A stretch of DNA of 64,000 nucleotides from Mucilaginibacter sp. PPCGB 2223. Lineage in GTDB: Bacteria > Bacteroidota > Bacteroidia > Sphingobacteriales > Sphingobacteriaceae. Made by a program: the position numbers and the translations under genes. Location of the stretch: contig NZ_MDJS01000002.1 in NCBI RefSeq assembly GCF_001705515.1, positions 310,001-374,000 on the forward strand, written 5' to 3'. Below the pieces are notes generated by a model, which was given only the letters and a program-made list of their open reading frames with translations, was not told the origin of the DNA and made no database searches. Below, piece after piece: positions 50,594 to 60,048 of this stretch. Every line of letters starts with the position of its first letter. Position 1 is the first letter of the stretch.

Positions 50594-51520
50594 ATGTTTA
50601 CACGAACAGCTTTTACTATAGCATTAATGTCTTTATTTTCCATTAGCCTGTTTGCACAGGATGCACCGCCGATAAAACTGTACCCAAACGGTGTACCCAA
50701 CTCCAAACCCGCACCTGCCGATTATGTCGAAAAAATTGTGAATGGCAGCGGCAGTATGGTTACCGACCCGACAATTACGCCATACTTCCCCGAAAAAGGT
50801 AAGGCTAATGGCACTGCGATAATTGTTTGCCCCGGCGGTGGTTATGCGCACCTGTCGATGATTAAAGAAGGTGCAGATGTAGCTAAGAAGTTTGCCGAAA
50901 TTGGCGTTACTGCATTCGTGTTAAAATATCGTTTACCCAGCGACCAGATCATGGTGGATAAAACCATCGGCCCGCTGCAGGATGCGCAGCGCGCTATACA
51001 GATAGTACGCGAACGTGCCGCCGAATGGGGTATCGATCCTGCCAAAATCGGCATCATCGGCTTTTCAGCCGGCGGGCACCTGGCTTCGACGGCGGGGACG
51101 CATTTTGATAAGGCGGTGATCGATAACCCGAAAAATACCAGCCTCCGCCCCGATTTTATGATCCTGATGTACCCGGTAATTACTTTTGGCGACCTTGCGC
51201 ATAAAGGCTCGCGCGATAACCTGGTTGGTAAGGATGCCCCTGCCGATAAGATAGACCTGTACAGTAACCAGAAACAGGTTACCGCCAATACACCCACCAC
51301 CATGCTTGTGCAAGCCGAAGATGACAGAACGGTACCGGTACAAAACAGCCTGATGTTTTACGATGCTTTGCTGAACAACCATATAAAAGCGGAATTGCTG
51401 ATCTATCCGGCTGGCGGGCATGGCTTTGGCTTGAACAACAAAACCACCAAAGACCAGTGGTTTAATGCGGCTGCGAATTGGCTGGATAGCAACGGCTTGC
51501 TTGGGGCTGCGGCTAAATAA
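50594..51520 (+). CDS. Exported alpha/beta hydrolase (esterase/lipase type)
   Basis: 308 residues from the ATG giving MFTRTAFTIALMSLFSISLFAQ, a signal peptide. The start at 50513 is inside the prfB terminator and unlikely. Catalytic triad: nucleophile Ser in IGFSAGGHLAS, Asp in QAEDDRTVP, His in GGHGFGL. The oxyanion loop is CPGGGYAHLS. Resembles the acetyl-xylan esterase and related carbohydrate-ester families common in Bacteroidota, but the substrate is open. Confidence 0.88.
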   Translation: MFTRTAFTIALMSLFSISLFAQDAPPIKLYPNGVPNSKPAPADYVEKIVNGSGSMVTDPTITPYFPEKGKANGTAIIVCPGGGYAHLSMIKEGADVAKKFAEIGVTAFVLKYRLPSDQIMVDKTIGPLQDAQRAIQIVRERAAEWGIDPAKIGIIGFSAGGHLASTAGTHFDKAVIDNPKNTSLRPDFMILMYPVITFGDLAHKGSRDNLVGKDAPADKIDLYSNQKQVTANTPTTMLVQAEDDRTVPVQNSLMFYDALLNNHIKAELLIYPAGGHGFGLNNKTTKDQWFNAAANWLDSNGLLGAAAK

Positions 51521-51589
51521 ACGTATTTGATTGCTAAAACGGTTTGTAACATTTTAACCTGTTAATAGTCAAAATGTTAAATAGGTCAA

Positions 51590-52285
51590 ATGCAATCAAA
51601 AAACAGTATGGCACGAACAGCGGGAGCTTTATATTTAATGCTGATCGCCGCCGGGTTTTTCTACCTGAAATATGTTCCGTCTGCACTCATTGATTGGGAT
51701 GACCCGACAGCAACGGTCAGCAATATTACCACATCCGAGACTCTTTTCCGGATGGGTATTTTGGTCGGCTTGCTTGGGTACATCCTCTTCCTGGTATTAC
51801 CTTTGGTGCTTTATAAATTACTCAGCCCGGTTAATCAAACCCACGCGGTATTGATGGTAGCGCTATCGGCCATAAGCGTGCCTTTGTCGTTTGCCAATAT
51901 GATCCACAATTTTGATGTTTTAACGCTTATAAGCGACGGTACTTATTTAAAAGTATTCGGACCTGACAAACTGCAGTCGCAGGTAATACTTCACCTGGAA
52001 AGTTACAGCAGCGGCAACATGATTGCTTCTATATTTTGGGGACTTTGGCTGTTCCCGTTTGGGTACCTGGTTTTCAGGTCGGGCTTTTTACCAAAGATAA
52101 TAGGTGTTTTATTGATGATCGGCTGCTTTGGTTATGTGCTCAATTTCGCCTGCCATTTGCTCCTGCCGCATACCTACAGCAAAACCATTATCGGCAAACT
52201 CATCACTATCCCCGGCAGCCTTGGCGAGTTATCGGTTTGTTTATGGCTGTTGATAGCAGGGGTAAAGGATAAAAAGTTGGTTTGA
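51590..52285 (+). CDS. DUF4386 family membrane protein
   Basis: 231 residues with about six hydrophobic segments. The start MQSKNSMARTAGALYLMLI is typical, with ARTAGALYL the recurrent N-terminal motif of DUF4386. No functional residues known. Monocistronic, 69 bases after the alpha/beta hydrolase. Confidence 0.85.
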   Translation: MQSKNSMARTAGALYLMLIAAGFFYLKYVPSALIDWDDPTATVSNITTSETLFRMGILVGLLGYILFLVLPLVLYKLLSPVNQTHAVLMVALSAISVPLSFANMIHNFDVLTLISDGTYLKVFGPDKLQSQVILHLESYSSGNMIASIFWGLWLFPFGYLVFRSGFLPKIIGVLLMIGCFGYVLNFACHLLLPHTYSKTIIGKLITIPGSLGELSVCLWLLIAGVKDKKLV

Positions 52286-52293
52286 TTTATTAA

Positions 52294-52352
52294 TGTGATT
52301 GCCAGGAAGAGCGAGGTAGCAAGCAGCGATTGCTTTCTATCTCGCAATGACA
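52294..52352. repeat. Imperfect hairpin repeat with TGATTGC ends
   Basis: TGTGATTGC and GCAATGACA at the ends, and inner arms GCGAGGTAGCAAGCAG (52311-52326) and TTGCTTTCTATCTCGC (52330-52345), which match in 13 of 16 positions. A short non-coding palindromic repeat of the MITE-like kind. Confidence 0.55.
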
Positions 52353-52399
52353 TTCAAAAAACTTTACGCTCTGCTCTCCGCGCCATGCACTCTGCTGCC

Positions 52400-53086
52400 T
52401 CAATCCACATCTCCCAAAATTTCGTCTACCATGCCGTGTTTTTTGGCTTCGGCGGCGGTCATCCAGTAATCGCGCTCAGATGCGGAGTGTACCCAATCGT
52501 ACGTTTGGCCGCTGTGTTTGGCTATGATCTTGTACAGGTCGCTTTTTATTTTGAGTATCTGCTGCGCGGTGATCTCAATATCGGCCGAAACACCCTGCAC
52601 ACCGCCCGATGGCTGGTGGATCATAATGCGCGAATGTTGTAATGCTGCACGTTTGCCTTTGGCTCCTGCACAAAGTAATATCGCACTCATAGAACAGGCC
52701 ATGCCAATGCATATCGTACCTACATCGGGCGAGATGAGCTGCATGGTATCGTAAATGCCCATACCCGAGTAAACGTCGCCGCCGGGCGAGTTTACATATA
52801 GCTGGATATCCTTTTTAGCATCCACAGATTGCAGAAAAAGCAATTGTGCCTGGATGATGTTGGCCATGCGGTCGCCCACAGGTTCGCCTAAAAAGATGAT
52901 GCGGTCCATCATCAGTCGCGAGAACACATCCATTTGCGCTACGTTGAGCTGGCGTTCTTCGGTGATGTAGGGCGTCATGGCTGTCGGGATATTGGCGGCG
53001 CGGCCAATATAACTATCCACATGCTGGCTGCCGATGCGGTGATGCTTTACGGCATATTTGCGAAATTCGTGACGATCGATATTCAT
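52400..53086 (-). CDS. clpP: ATP-dependent Clp protease, proteolytic subunit
   Basis: 228-residue serine peptidase; forms the barrel that degrades proteins with ClpX or ClpA. Catalytic Ser in GMACSMSA, His in RIMIHQPSGG and Asp in SERDYWM. Oligomerisation segment DVFSRLMMDRIIFLGEPV. A 40-residue N-terminal extension precedes the usual start, and the ClpX partner is not in the window. It lies just after the sigma-factor pair on the same strand, with five bases between. Confidence 0.93.
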   Translation of the reverse strand: MNIDRHEFRKYAVKHHRIGSQHVDSYIGRAANIPTAMTPYITEERQLNVAQMDVFSRLMMDRIIFLGEPVGDRMANIIQAQLLFLQSVDAKKDIQLYVNSPGGDVYSGMGIYDTMQLISPDVGTICIGMACSMSAILLCAGAKGKRAALQHSRIMIHQPSGGVQGVSADIEITAQQILKIKSDLYKIIAKHSGQTYDWVHSASERDYWMTAAEAKKHGMVDEILGDVD

Positions 53087-53091
53087 AGATT

Positions 53092-53361
53092 TTAAGATTT
53101 TTTGAACAGATTGATGATGCGCTGCATAAAACCCTGGTGTTGAGGTCCGGTTAGCTTTTGCTGAACGGTGGCAATTTCGGCTTTAAGCTGTTTGCGGCTG
53201 TATTGTTTGATGGCTGCATAGGTGTTTTGCTGATGCTGAACGTCCTCGCGTAAGTTGCTGTTCAGTATCATATTCGCTTCGAATAATAAGGTTTCGCCCG
53301 TATCGGCGCGGCCAAAAAGATGATCTTCGATGGCTTTGATATTATTCAATGAAGTCCGCAT
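53092..53361 (-). CDS. Small protein coupled to a sigma factor gene (possible anti-sigma or partner)
   Basis: 89 residues, MRTSLNNIKAIEDHLFGRAD at the start, mostly helical and charged, with a short amphipathic C-terminus (QRIINLFKKS). It overlaps the sigma factor stop by 20 bases. The short acidic N-terminal helix is reminiscent of the start of anti-sigma factors, but there is no membrane segment. No family recognised. Confidence 0.7.
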   Translation of the reverse strand: MRTSLNNIKAIEDHLFGRADTGETLLFEANMILNSNLREDVQHQQNTYAAIKQYSRKQLKAEIATVQQKLTGPQHQGFMQRIINLFKKS

Positions 53362-53878
53362 AGCTGAGTGAATTTTGTTTAGCGGTATCGCGTACTTTTT
53401 CGAGGCATTTGTATTTGGCTACGGTGGCAGAGCGTTCGCCGTTGTAACCGAATTGTTGTGCCACATCGCCAACTGGTAAGTAATCGTAATAATAGGCCCT
53501 CAGCAATTCCATGCACTTCCGGCCGGCAGTTTCGAGGTAGTGCATCAGTTTACCGGCAGATGGCTGCTCATCTTGTTCTGCCGGGATATCGGTATCGTCC
53601 AGCGGCTGGTTTTTGCCGACGACCTTATAAGCCCGGTTCCACAGGTGTCTGGCTATGCCTAACAAATAAGCTTTTTCGCTTACGCGGATATCTGCCTGCG
53701 GCGATATTGTTTTTTCATAATAAACCACCAGCGCGTCCTGAAAAACATCCTGCGCCTGTTCGAATGTGCCACCCATGCGCGCCACATAGCGTGCTACAGC
53801 CGGGAAGGCCTTTTTGTATAAGCCGATGAAGAAAGCTTCGCGGTCCGTAGCCGATTTGAGTACAACTTGCTCTGCCAT
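53342..53878 (-). CDS. RNA polymerase sigma factor, sigma-70 family (ECF-like)
   Basis: 178 residues. Region 2 has FEQAQDVFQDALVVYYEKT and KAYLLGIARHLWNRAYK. Region 4 is weaker but visible (MELLRAYYYDYLPVGDVAQQFGYNGERSATVAKYKCLEKVRDT). The region-4 helix is somewhat atypical. The overlapping 89-residue gene is probably its regulator. No promoter of the ECF type was identified upstream. Confidence 0.85.
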   Translation of the reverse strand: MAEQVVLKSATDREAFFIGLYKKAFPAVARYVARMGGTFEQAQDVFQDALVVYYEKTISPQADIRVSEKAYLLGIARHLWNRAYKVVGKNQPLDDTDIPAEQDEQPSAGKLMHYLETAGRKCMELLRAYYYDYLPVGDVAQQFGYNGERSATVAKYKCLEKVRDTAKQNSLSYADFIE

Positions 53879-53957
53879 TAGTTATCCTTTTTTATACAAG
53901 TGTAAGTTAGTGAAGAAATATCACCCGAAGTTTAGAAATATTTTTTTGGAAGCGCGA

Positions 53958-54033
53958 AAAAGTGACAGTAGCAGTGGCAGTAATGCAATTCGTCAGTACG
54001 TCACTTTTCTAACCACAAAACCGCTACTGCTAC
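53958..54033. repeat. Interleaved inverted repeats upstream of the TMEM175 gene
   Basis: AAAAGTGAC (53958-53966) pairs perfectly with GTCACTTTT (54000-54008). GTAGCAGTGGC (53968-53978) pairs with GCTACTGCTAC (54023-54033) at ten of eleven positions. The arms alternate, giving a pseudoknot-like order as in the element at 41315. Confidence 0.5.
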
Positions 54034-54076
54034 TTTATTTCAAACTTGCTGAGCAAATCCCTATCTTAGTTCAATT

Positions 54077-54667
54077 ATGCATAAAGGCCGTTTGGAAGCT
54101 TTCAGCGATGGTGTTATCGCTATTATCATTACCATTATGGTGCTCGAGTTAAAAGTGCCAGATCATTTTAACCTGCACGATCTGCAGCCGCTTAGCTGGA
54201 AATTTATCAGCTACGCCCTTAGCTTCATTTATGTAGGCATTTACTGGAACAACCATCACCATACCTTCCAGGCCGTGCATAGTATCAACGGGAGGGTATT
54301 GTGGGCAAACCTGCATTTGTTGTTCTGGCTTTCGCTGATACCGTTTGTAACCAACTGGATGGGCGACAGCCATTTTAGCAAATGGCCCATTATCACCTAT
54401 GGCGCAATGCTGATTATGTGCGCCAGCGCTTATACCATCATGATCATTACCTTAGTGCGTCATCATGGCGAAAACTCGGTGCTGGCCAAAGCTATCGGCA
54501 ACGATTTTAAAGGCAAAATATCACTTGCTATTTATGCTACGGCCATCGTCCTGGCTTTTTTCTGCCCATGGGTAAGCTTCGGGCTGTATGTGGTGGTGGC
54601 CTGTATCTGGTTCATCCCCGACAGGCGCATCGAAAATCGCCTCGTAAGCGAAACCAAACCCGACTAA
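54077..54667 (+). CDS. TMEM175-family potassium channel
   Basis: 196 residues with six hydrophobic segments. The N-terminus has the signature GRLEAFSDGVIAIIITIMVLE, with the FSDG motif that lines the pore in bacterial TMEM175 (DUF1211). Probable tetrameric leak K+ channel in the inner membrane. It overlaps the next gene tail to tail by four bases. Confidence 0.9.
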   Translation: MHKGRLEAFSDGVIAIIITIMVLELKVPDHFNLHDLQPLSWKFISYALSFIYVGIYWNNHHHTFQAVHSINGRVLWANLHLLFWLSLIPFVTNWMGDSHFSKWPIITYGAMLIMCASAYTIMIITLVRHHGENSVLAKAIGNDFKGKISLAIYATAIVLAFFCPWVSFGLYVVVACIWFIPDRRIENRLVSETKPD

Positions 54668-55149
54668 TTAAAATATTTAACCAGCAACTCGGCGCCGTTT
54701 GTGGCCGCTTCCCTGTCCTGGTCGGGGCTGCCGCCCGAAAATACCGCCATGATATACCCCGGGCCCATTCTGCGGATCACGCCTCCTTTATAGCCATATT
54801 CGCCCCGTAGCGGCGGGCGTATGCCGCTGCCGCTATCCTGGTAAGTATCGGCCATTTCGGCGGCCTTGGTGCTGGCAACGCCAAGCAGGTTTGATGAGCC
54901 TTTTTTCATCAGGCCCACCACCTTCATTTTTGATACCCAGCTGCGGGTGCTGTCGCCCGGCACAAATATCACCATGGCCACGCCTTTAATGTTCAGTTTG
55001 AGGGCGCCCTGCTCAATAACGGCAAGCGCATCGTCGGCATGGCTCATAAATATCTTTTCGCCTTTGGCTGCATTATCTTTTTTAGGTGCAAAGGCAAATA
55101 ACATGCCGCATAATAAAAGGCCAGTCAGGCCAAACAGGTATCGGTTCAT
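54664..55149 (-). CDS. Exported heme-binding-like protein (GlcG/HbpS fold, tentative)
   Basis: 161 residues with signal peptide MNRYLFGLTGLLLCGMLFAF. The body has ADDALAVIEQGALKLNIKGVAMVIFVPGD and ends with PGYIMAVFSGGSPDQDREAATNGAELL, a layout like the HbpS/GlcG family (A..GA...V.VVD.., GGxxxxDxexA). Family membership is inferred from pattern only. Confidence 0.65.
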   Translation of the reverse strand: MNRYLFGLTGLLLCGMLFAFAPKKDNAAKGEKIFMSHADDALAVIEQGALKLNIKGVAMVIFVPGDSTRSWVSKMKVVGLMKKGSSNLLGVASTKAAEMADTYQDSGSGIRPPLRGEYGYKGGVIRRMGPGYIMAVFSGGSPDQDREAATNGAELLVKYFN

Positions 55150-55287
55150 CGTGGTAACAGGTTAGCTGTGCCAAAGTAAAAGCATATTTTGCAGCATAGC
55201 CTATCGGCAATTGGCCAACTATTGAGGAATATTGACATTTGATGTGCAAATGCGTAAATGTGCAGATTATCCAAGTCATCTGCACAT

Positions 55288-56274
55288 CTACCGGTTTACC
55301 ATCTTCATACCGGCTTCGGTATAACGCGGGCCGGTGTTGGGGTATTTGTTTATTACGGCCTGTATATCGGAAAGGTCGGTCGTTGTCAGTGAAATATCTA
55401 CCGAAGCGGCGTTCTCCCGCAGGTATTTCTGCTTCTTGGTGCCCGGTATCGGGACGATGTCATCGCCCTGCGCCAGTACCCAGGCCAAAGCCAACTGCGC
55501 AGGTGTGCAGCCTTTACCATGGGCAAGCTCTGCGAAAGCAGCAGCCAGCCGGGTATTGTTTTCGTAATATTCGCCTTTAAAGCGTGGTATCGTCATCCTG
55601 AAATCGTCGGCCTTAAAGCCCGACTCGCTCTCGGGCAGTGCAGCGCTGAACAACCCCCGCGACAGCGGGCTGAAAGGTACAAATCCAATGCCCAATGCAC
55701 GGCAGGCCGGTAATATTTCAGGCTCAGGGTCGCGCGTAAGTAACGAATACTCGCTTTGTAAAGCGGCAATTTGGTGAACGATACAAGCCTTTTTAAGCGT
55801 TTCGGCTGAGGCTTCCGACAGGCCGAGATAACGCACCTTGCCTTCTTTCACCAGTTCGGCCATTGCGCCAACCATTTCCTCAACCGGTACCTGCGGGTCG
55901 ATGCGATGGGCATAATACAGGTCGATGGTATCGATATTCAGACGCTTGAGACTGCCTTCAACAGCTTTGCGCATATACGCCGGCGAGCCATCGAAACTGC
56001 GCGCACCGGCTGCGCCGCCGGTAAAACCAAACTTGGTAGCAATAAATGCCTTGCTGCGGTTGGGCTTTAATACTTTGGCTATCAGTTCTTCGTTGGTATG
56101 CGGGCCGTAAATATCGGCAGTGTCCCAAAAGTTGATGCCCAGATCGAGCGCGAGCTCAAGCACGCGGATCGATTCCGCATCATCGCGCTCGCCGTAGGCG
56201 TGGGTCATGCCCATGCAGCCTAAACCAATTGCCGACAGCTGTTCGCCGGTATTGCCTAATTGCCTGTATTTCAT
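55288..56274 (-). CDS. Aldo/keto reductase
   Basis: 328-residue NADPH-dependent oxidoreductase with a TIM barrel. Catalytic tetrad: Asp in [14 protein letters not shown], Tyr in the same motif, Lys in IATKFGF and His in [10 protein letters not shown]-terminal nicotinamide-binding [17 protein letters not shown]. The subgroup acts on aldehydes; substrate unknown. Monocistronic. Confidence 0.93.
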   Translation of the reverse strand: MKYRQLGNTGEQLSAIGLGCMGMTHAYGERDDAESIRVLELALDLGINFWDTADIYGPHTNEELIAKVLKPNRSKAFIATKFGFTGGAAGARSFDGSPAYMRKAVEGSLKRLNIDTIDLYYAHRIDPQVPVEEMVGAMAELVKEGKVRYLGLSEASAETLKKACIVHQIAALQSEYSLLTRDPEPEILPACRALGIGFVPFSPLSRGLFSAALPESESGFKADDFRMTIPRFKGEYYENNTRLAAAFAELAHGKGCTPAQLALAWVLAQGDDIVPIPGTKKQKYLRENAASVDISLTTTDLSDIQAVINKYPNTGPRYTEAGMKMVNR

Positions 56275-56576
56275 AGTTCATCGGTAGTTAATGGTAAGGG
56301 ATCATGGCCGGCAGTTCGTTGCCTGACATTTGTTTACAAATTTAGGCTTTTCCTGTTAACCAGATCATCATACACCAGTCATTTGGCATCCTGGGAGAAT
56401 AGTTTGCCTGATGTTGTTGCCGGGTATCGTAATTAAAGCAAAAAACTCCGGTGTTTTTTAATGTTTCGAAGTTAATTAGAAGGAAATATTTGTTAAGTAT
56501 AATTGGTTGATTTTGAGTGTTACTGATGAATAATTCTCAAAAATAGATTGTGTTTTGAAGTTTTTTTGAGAAAAAT

Positions 56577-56621
56577 CTAAAATTATGGTGATTTTTAAGA
56601 TAAAAATCACCATAATTTTAG
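56577..56621. repeat. Perfect 20-base inverted repeat upstream of the SusC gene
   Basis: Arms at 56577-56596 (starting CTAAAATTATGG) and 56602-56621 (ending CCATAATTTTAG) are exact complements around an AAGAT loop. It lies 222 bases before the SusC ATG. No long T tract follows it, so it is not a simple terminator. It may be a binding site for a dimeric regulator or a stable RNA hairpin. Confidence 0.75.
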
Positions 56622-56725
56622 TATTAATTCATTTTAAACTAATTATTAAGTTATAATTAGTTTAAAAAACAAGTCTTTTTTTAAATTTTAGAAAAAAAAT
56701 CCTATAAAAACTGTATTATTTTTAA

Positions 56726-56759
56726 TTGTTTTAATAAAAATGCGAAAGTAATACGTTTG
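56726..56759 (+). promoter_or_regulatory. Promoter candidate of the SusC/SusD operon
   Basis: TTG at 56726-56728, a 23-base spacer and TACGTTTG at 56752-56759, followed by a 77-base leader to the ATG. The spacer is at the long end of the Bacteroidota range. Confidence 0.45.
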
Positions 56760-56842
56760 TTATAATCTTAACATTGATTTTTTATCATTTCTTAATTAAA
56801 TTAAGTCGATTTATTTATTAACTGACCTTTTAATTAACGAAA

Positions 56843-59800
56843 ATGAAAAAACTCCTACTCAGCAGTATGGTGGTTTTGTTGTTGCTGGCATCTCATGCCC
56901 AGGCGCAAAACCGAACAATTACCGGAACCGTTACCGGGAAAGATGACGGAAACCCGATACCCGGTGTAAGCGTGGTTGTAAAAGGCACAAAAACCGGTAC
57001 CCAAACCAACATATCGGGTAAATTCAGTATCAGCGTGCCGGCGGGGCAGCAATCGCTACAGGTTTCATTTATAGGATATTTAACACAAACGGTACCTGTC
57101 ACGGGCCCGGTGATAAATATTGCATTAGAACCTTCATCAAAAGCGTTGACCGAGGTTTTGGTGGTTGGTTATGGTACACAATCGGCTAAGCAAAACGTAG
57201 GTAGTATTGCCCACATTAGCGGCAGCGACCTTGTTGAGCAGCCGGTGCAAAACTTTGAGCAGGCGCTTGCCGGTAAAGGATCGGGTATACAGATTACTAT
57301 ACCCAATGGAGTATTAAACACCCCCCCGGTTTTCCATATACGCGGTACCAACTCTATTAACCTGGGTTCGCAGCCACTCATCGTGGTAGATGGCGTTGCA
57401 TCACTTTCGGGCGATTACAGCGGCGGTGAAGGCGGCGGTAACGCTTTATCCAACATTAATCCTGATGATATTGAAAGTATAGATGTTGCTAAAGACGCAT
57501 CTGCAACGGCTATTTATGGTAGCAGGGCGGCAAACGGCGTAGTATTTATTACTACTAAAAAAGGTAAAAAAGGCGATGCAGTAGTAGGGCTTGATAGCTG
57601 GATGGGGGTAACCACTGTAAACAGATTGCCTGACGTATTAAATGCCGACCAATACATTGCCATTAAAACAGAATCCATAGCCAATGCCGGTGCAAGCGCA
57701 AGCACTGCCGTAGTTGCAAGTATCGGCGCTGATGGCAACCCGATTAATACAAACTGGAAAAATGTGGTGTACCAGCGCGGTATCGCCTATAACACTACGG
57801 CTAATGTATCGGGTGGTACAGAAAAAACAAATTATTATTTCTCGGCAAACTATAGTAAACAAGGGGGGATTTTAAAAGCGACCGAATTTAATAATAAAAG
57901 CATTTTGATGAATGTCAGCCACAATGCCAATAAAATCATCTCTCTCGGTATGAAGCTGTCTTATTCTGATCAGACGGATCTTGCCCCGACAACTTCGGGT
58001 TCATTAGCGGGCGAAGCTTATGCTACCGCCGGTTTGGGCCGGTTAGCTTTGCTGCTTCCTCCAAACTTACCCGTTTACAACCCCGACGGTACATACAACC
58101 TCAACCCCTCTACCGGAGCTATCGGGATCGGGCAGAATAAGGGCTTTACCATCAGTTACACAAACCCTCAGGTAGCGATTGATCTCGACCGCTCCAACAG
58201 CGAGATCACGCACATGGCCAGCAACGTGTACCTGCAATTAAAACCGCTGCCGTGGATCACCCTTAAAACAACATACGGGCTCGATTATATCACAGCTGTT
58301 AACGATAACTTCCTCGACCCGGTAGACAATTTCTCTGGCAGCGCTGCAACCAATTCGGCCTCGGCTACCATGACGAATAGTACCACCCAACGGTGGCTAT
58401 GGGATAACACGGCCCAGTTTGACTACAGCTTTGGGAAGCATAATTTATCTTTACTTTTAGGTAACGAGCAACAGGGAACTTCGGTTAATGGTTTTGGCGA
58501 AGGGCGCACCATACTATCCGATCCGGCTTTTAACGTAATACAGGCAGGTTATGTAAACGTAGCCACAGCAGGAAACAGTTTGAGTAAGGATTACCTGGTA
58601 TCGTTTTTTGGCCGTTTAAGCTATAACTTCAATCAGAAATATTTTTTAACCGCTACATTAAGGCGCGATGGGTCGTCGGTGTTTGGGGCGGATAAAAAAT
58701 ATGGTATTTTCCCAAGTGTGGCAGCCGCTTACGAGATCGCTAAAGAGGATTTCTGGAAAAACATTGGTGCCGACAAAATATTCAGCAGCTTAAAGATCAA
58801 AGGTGGCTGGGGGCGTGCGGGTAACAACAGCGGCCTTAACAGCTACTCGTCTTACGGTACTTATTCTTCGAGCGGTTTGTTTAATGCTGTCCCCACGCTT
58901 CTCCCGGCGGCAACAGGCAATAACCAACTGGCCTGGGAGCTTACCTCGAAAACAGATATGGCCATTGAGTTTGGTGTGCTGAACGATCGCATCACCGGTT
59001 CGATAGGAGCTTATTACAATAATACTACCGGTTTGATATTAACTTACCCCGAGCCGCCTTCGGCAGGTTTGCCGGGTTCCCCGTCAGTAAATATAGGTTC
59101 GTTGTATAATAAAGGCCTCGAGTTTGATTTAAACGCCGGTGTTATCAATTCAAGATCCTTCAAATGGGACGCCAACTTTAATATCAGCTTTAATAAAAAC
59201 GCAATAACTTCTTTAATACCGGGCAACCCTCCGGCGCCTATCACTTATTCGACATCAAGCCTCGAAATAACCAATATTAACCGTGTTGGTGGCTCTGTTG
59301 GCGACCTGTACATCATCAGGTCGGCCGGTGTCGATCCTAAAAACGGCGAAAGGATATTTTTGAATGCCGCCGGCCAGCCGGTTGAGTTTAACTTTCTTGG
59401 CGCAACTACAATCTACGGTAAGGCATTGTATTTTAACCTCGACGGCAGCCCTTATCTTAACGCAGCGGGCACGGGCTTAAATACTATAAACCAAACTGCC
59501 GATGCTGTTGATTATGGCAACGGTGTACCCAAATATGTAGGGGGCATTAGTAATACATTTCACTACAAAAACTTCGATCTGAATGTTTTAATGACCTATC
59601 AGCTTGGTTTTTATGTTTATTACGGAACGCAGGCCACCTTAACCGATCAGCGTTTCTGGAACAACTCGACCATCATTTTAGACCATTGGACCACACCCGG
59701 CCAACAAGCCGCTTATCCTAAGGTTATTTTTGGCGATAACGTTTCAAACGGTACTTCTTTCCCTACCGACTTTAACGTTTATAACGGCAATTTCTTGAAA

Positions 59801-60031
59801 GTTAAAACCATCAACCTGGGTTATACTCTCCCTAAAACAATATTGAGTAAAGTTGGTATCAGGAGCGTGCGTTTGTATGTTACTGGTCAAAACCTGTTCA
59901 TCTTTACCAAATATCCGGGTCCTGATCCCGAAGTGAGTTCAAACGGCACCAGCAATAATAGCCCGGGTGTAGACAGGAATACCATAGGTAACGGAAGGAC
60001 GCTTACTGCGGGTTTCTCCGTTAAGTTCTAA
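56843..60031 (+). CDS. SusC/RagA-type TonB-linked outer-membrane protein
   Basis: 1062-residue TonB-dependent importer for bulky substrates, forming a complex with the following SusD-like protein. Signal peptide ends ASHAQAQ. Then a carboxypeptidase D-like repeat (about 24-105, RTITGTVTGKDDGNPIPGVS), TonB box EVLVVGYGTQ near 112, plug domain from about 118, and the 22-stranded barrel with the typical end LTAGFSVKF. The substrate cannot be told; no hydrolase or sigma/anti-sigma pair is immediately adjacent. Confidence 0.95.
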   Translation: MKKLLLSSMVVLLLLASHAQAQNRTITGTVTGKDDGNPIPGVSVVVKGTKTGTQTNISGKFSISVPAGQQSLQVSFIGYLTQTVPVTGPVINIALEPSSKALTEVLVVGYGTQSAKQNVGSIAHISGSDLVEQPVQNFEQALAGKGSGIQITIPNGVLNTPPVFHIRGTNSINLGSQPLIVVDGVASLSGDYSGGEGGGNALSNINPDDIESIDVAKDASATAIYGSRAANGVVFITTKKGKKGDAVVGLDSWMGVTTVNRLPDVLNADQYIAIKTESIANAGASASTAVVASIGADGNPINTNWKNVVYQRGIAYNTTANVSGGTEKTNYYFSANYSKQGGILKATEFNNKSILMNVSHNANKIISLGMKLSYSDQTDLAPTTSGSLAGEAYATAGLGRLALLLPPNLPVYNPDGTYNLNPSTGAIGIGQNKGFTISYTNPQVAIDLDRSNSEITHMASNVYLQLKPLPWITLKTTYGLDYITAVNDNFLDPVDNFSGSAATNSASATMTNSTTQRWLWDNTAQFDYSFGKHNLSLLLGNEQQGTSVNGFGEGRTILSDPAFNVIQAGYVNVATAGNSLSKDYLVSFFGRLSYNFNQKYFLTATLRRDGSSVFGADKKYGIFPSVAAAYEIAKEDFWKNIGADKIFSSLKIKGGWGRAGNNSGLNSYSSYGTYSSSGLFNAVPTLLPAATGNNQLAWELTSKTDMAIEFGVLNDRITGSIGAYYNNTTGLILTYPEPPSAGLPGSPSVNIGSLYNKGLEFDLNAGVINSRSFKWDANFNISFNKNAITSLIPGNPPAPITYSTSSLEITNINRVGGSVGDLYIIRSAGVDPKNGERIFLNAAGQPVEFNFLGATTIYGKALYFNLDGSPYLNAAGTGLNTINQTADAVDYGNGVPKYVGGISNTFHYKNFDLNVLMTYQLGFYVYYGTQATLTDQRFWNNSTIILDHWTTPGQQAAYPKVIFGDNVSNGTSFPTDFNVYNGNFLKVKTINLGYTLPKTILSKVGIRSVRLYVTGQNLFIFTKYPGPDPEVSSNGTSNNSPGVDRNTIGNGRTLTAGFSVKF

Positions 60032-60048
60032 CTATTAATTTAAACGAA

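Larger units (their letters stand above)
56275..56842. other. 568-base AT-rich region upstream of the SusC gene
   Basis: No gene is seen. 56577-56621 holds a perfect 20-base-pair inverted repeat (described separately). 56726-56759 holds a promoter candidate (TTG, 23-base spacer, TACGTTTG). The part from 56480 to 56840 is more than 75 percent A/T by inspection. Confidence 0.6.

Noticed and set aside
52294..52352. Possible CRISPR-like or tandem repeat
   Set aside because: It is a single imperfect hairpin with no spacer-repeat periodicity and no cas genes in the window.
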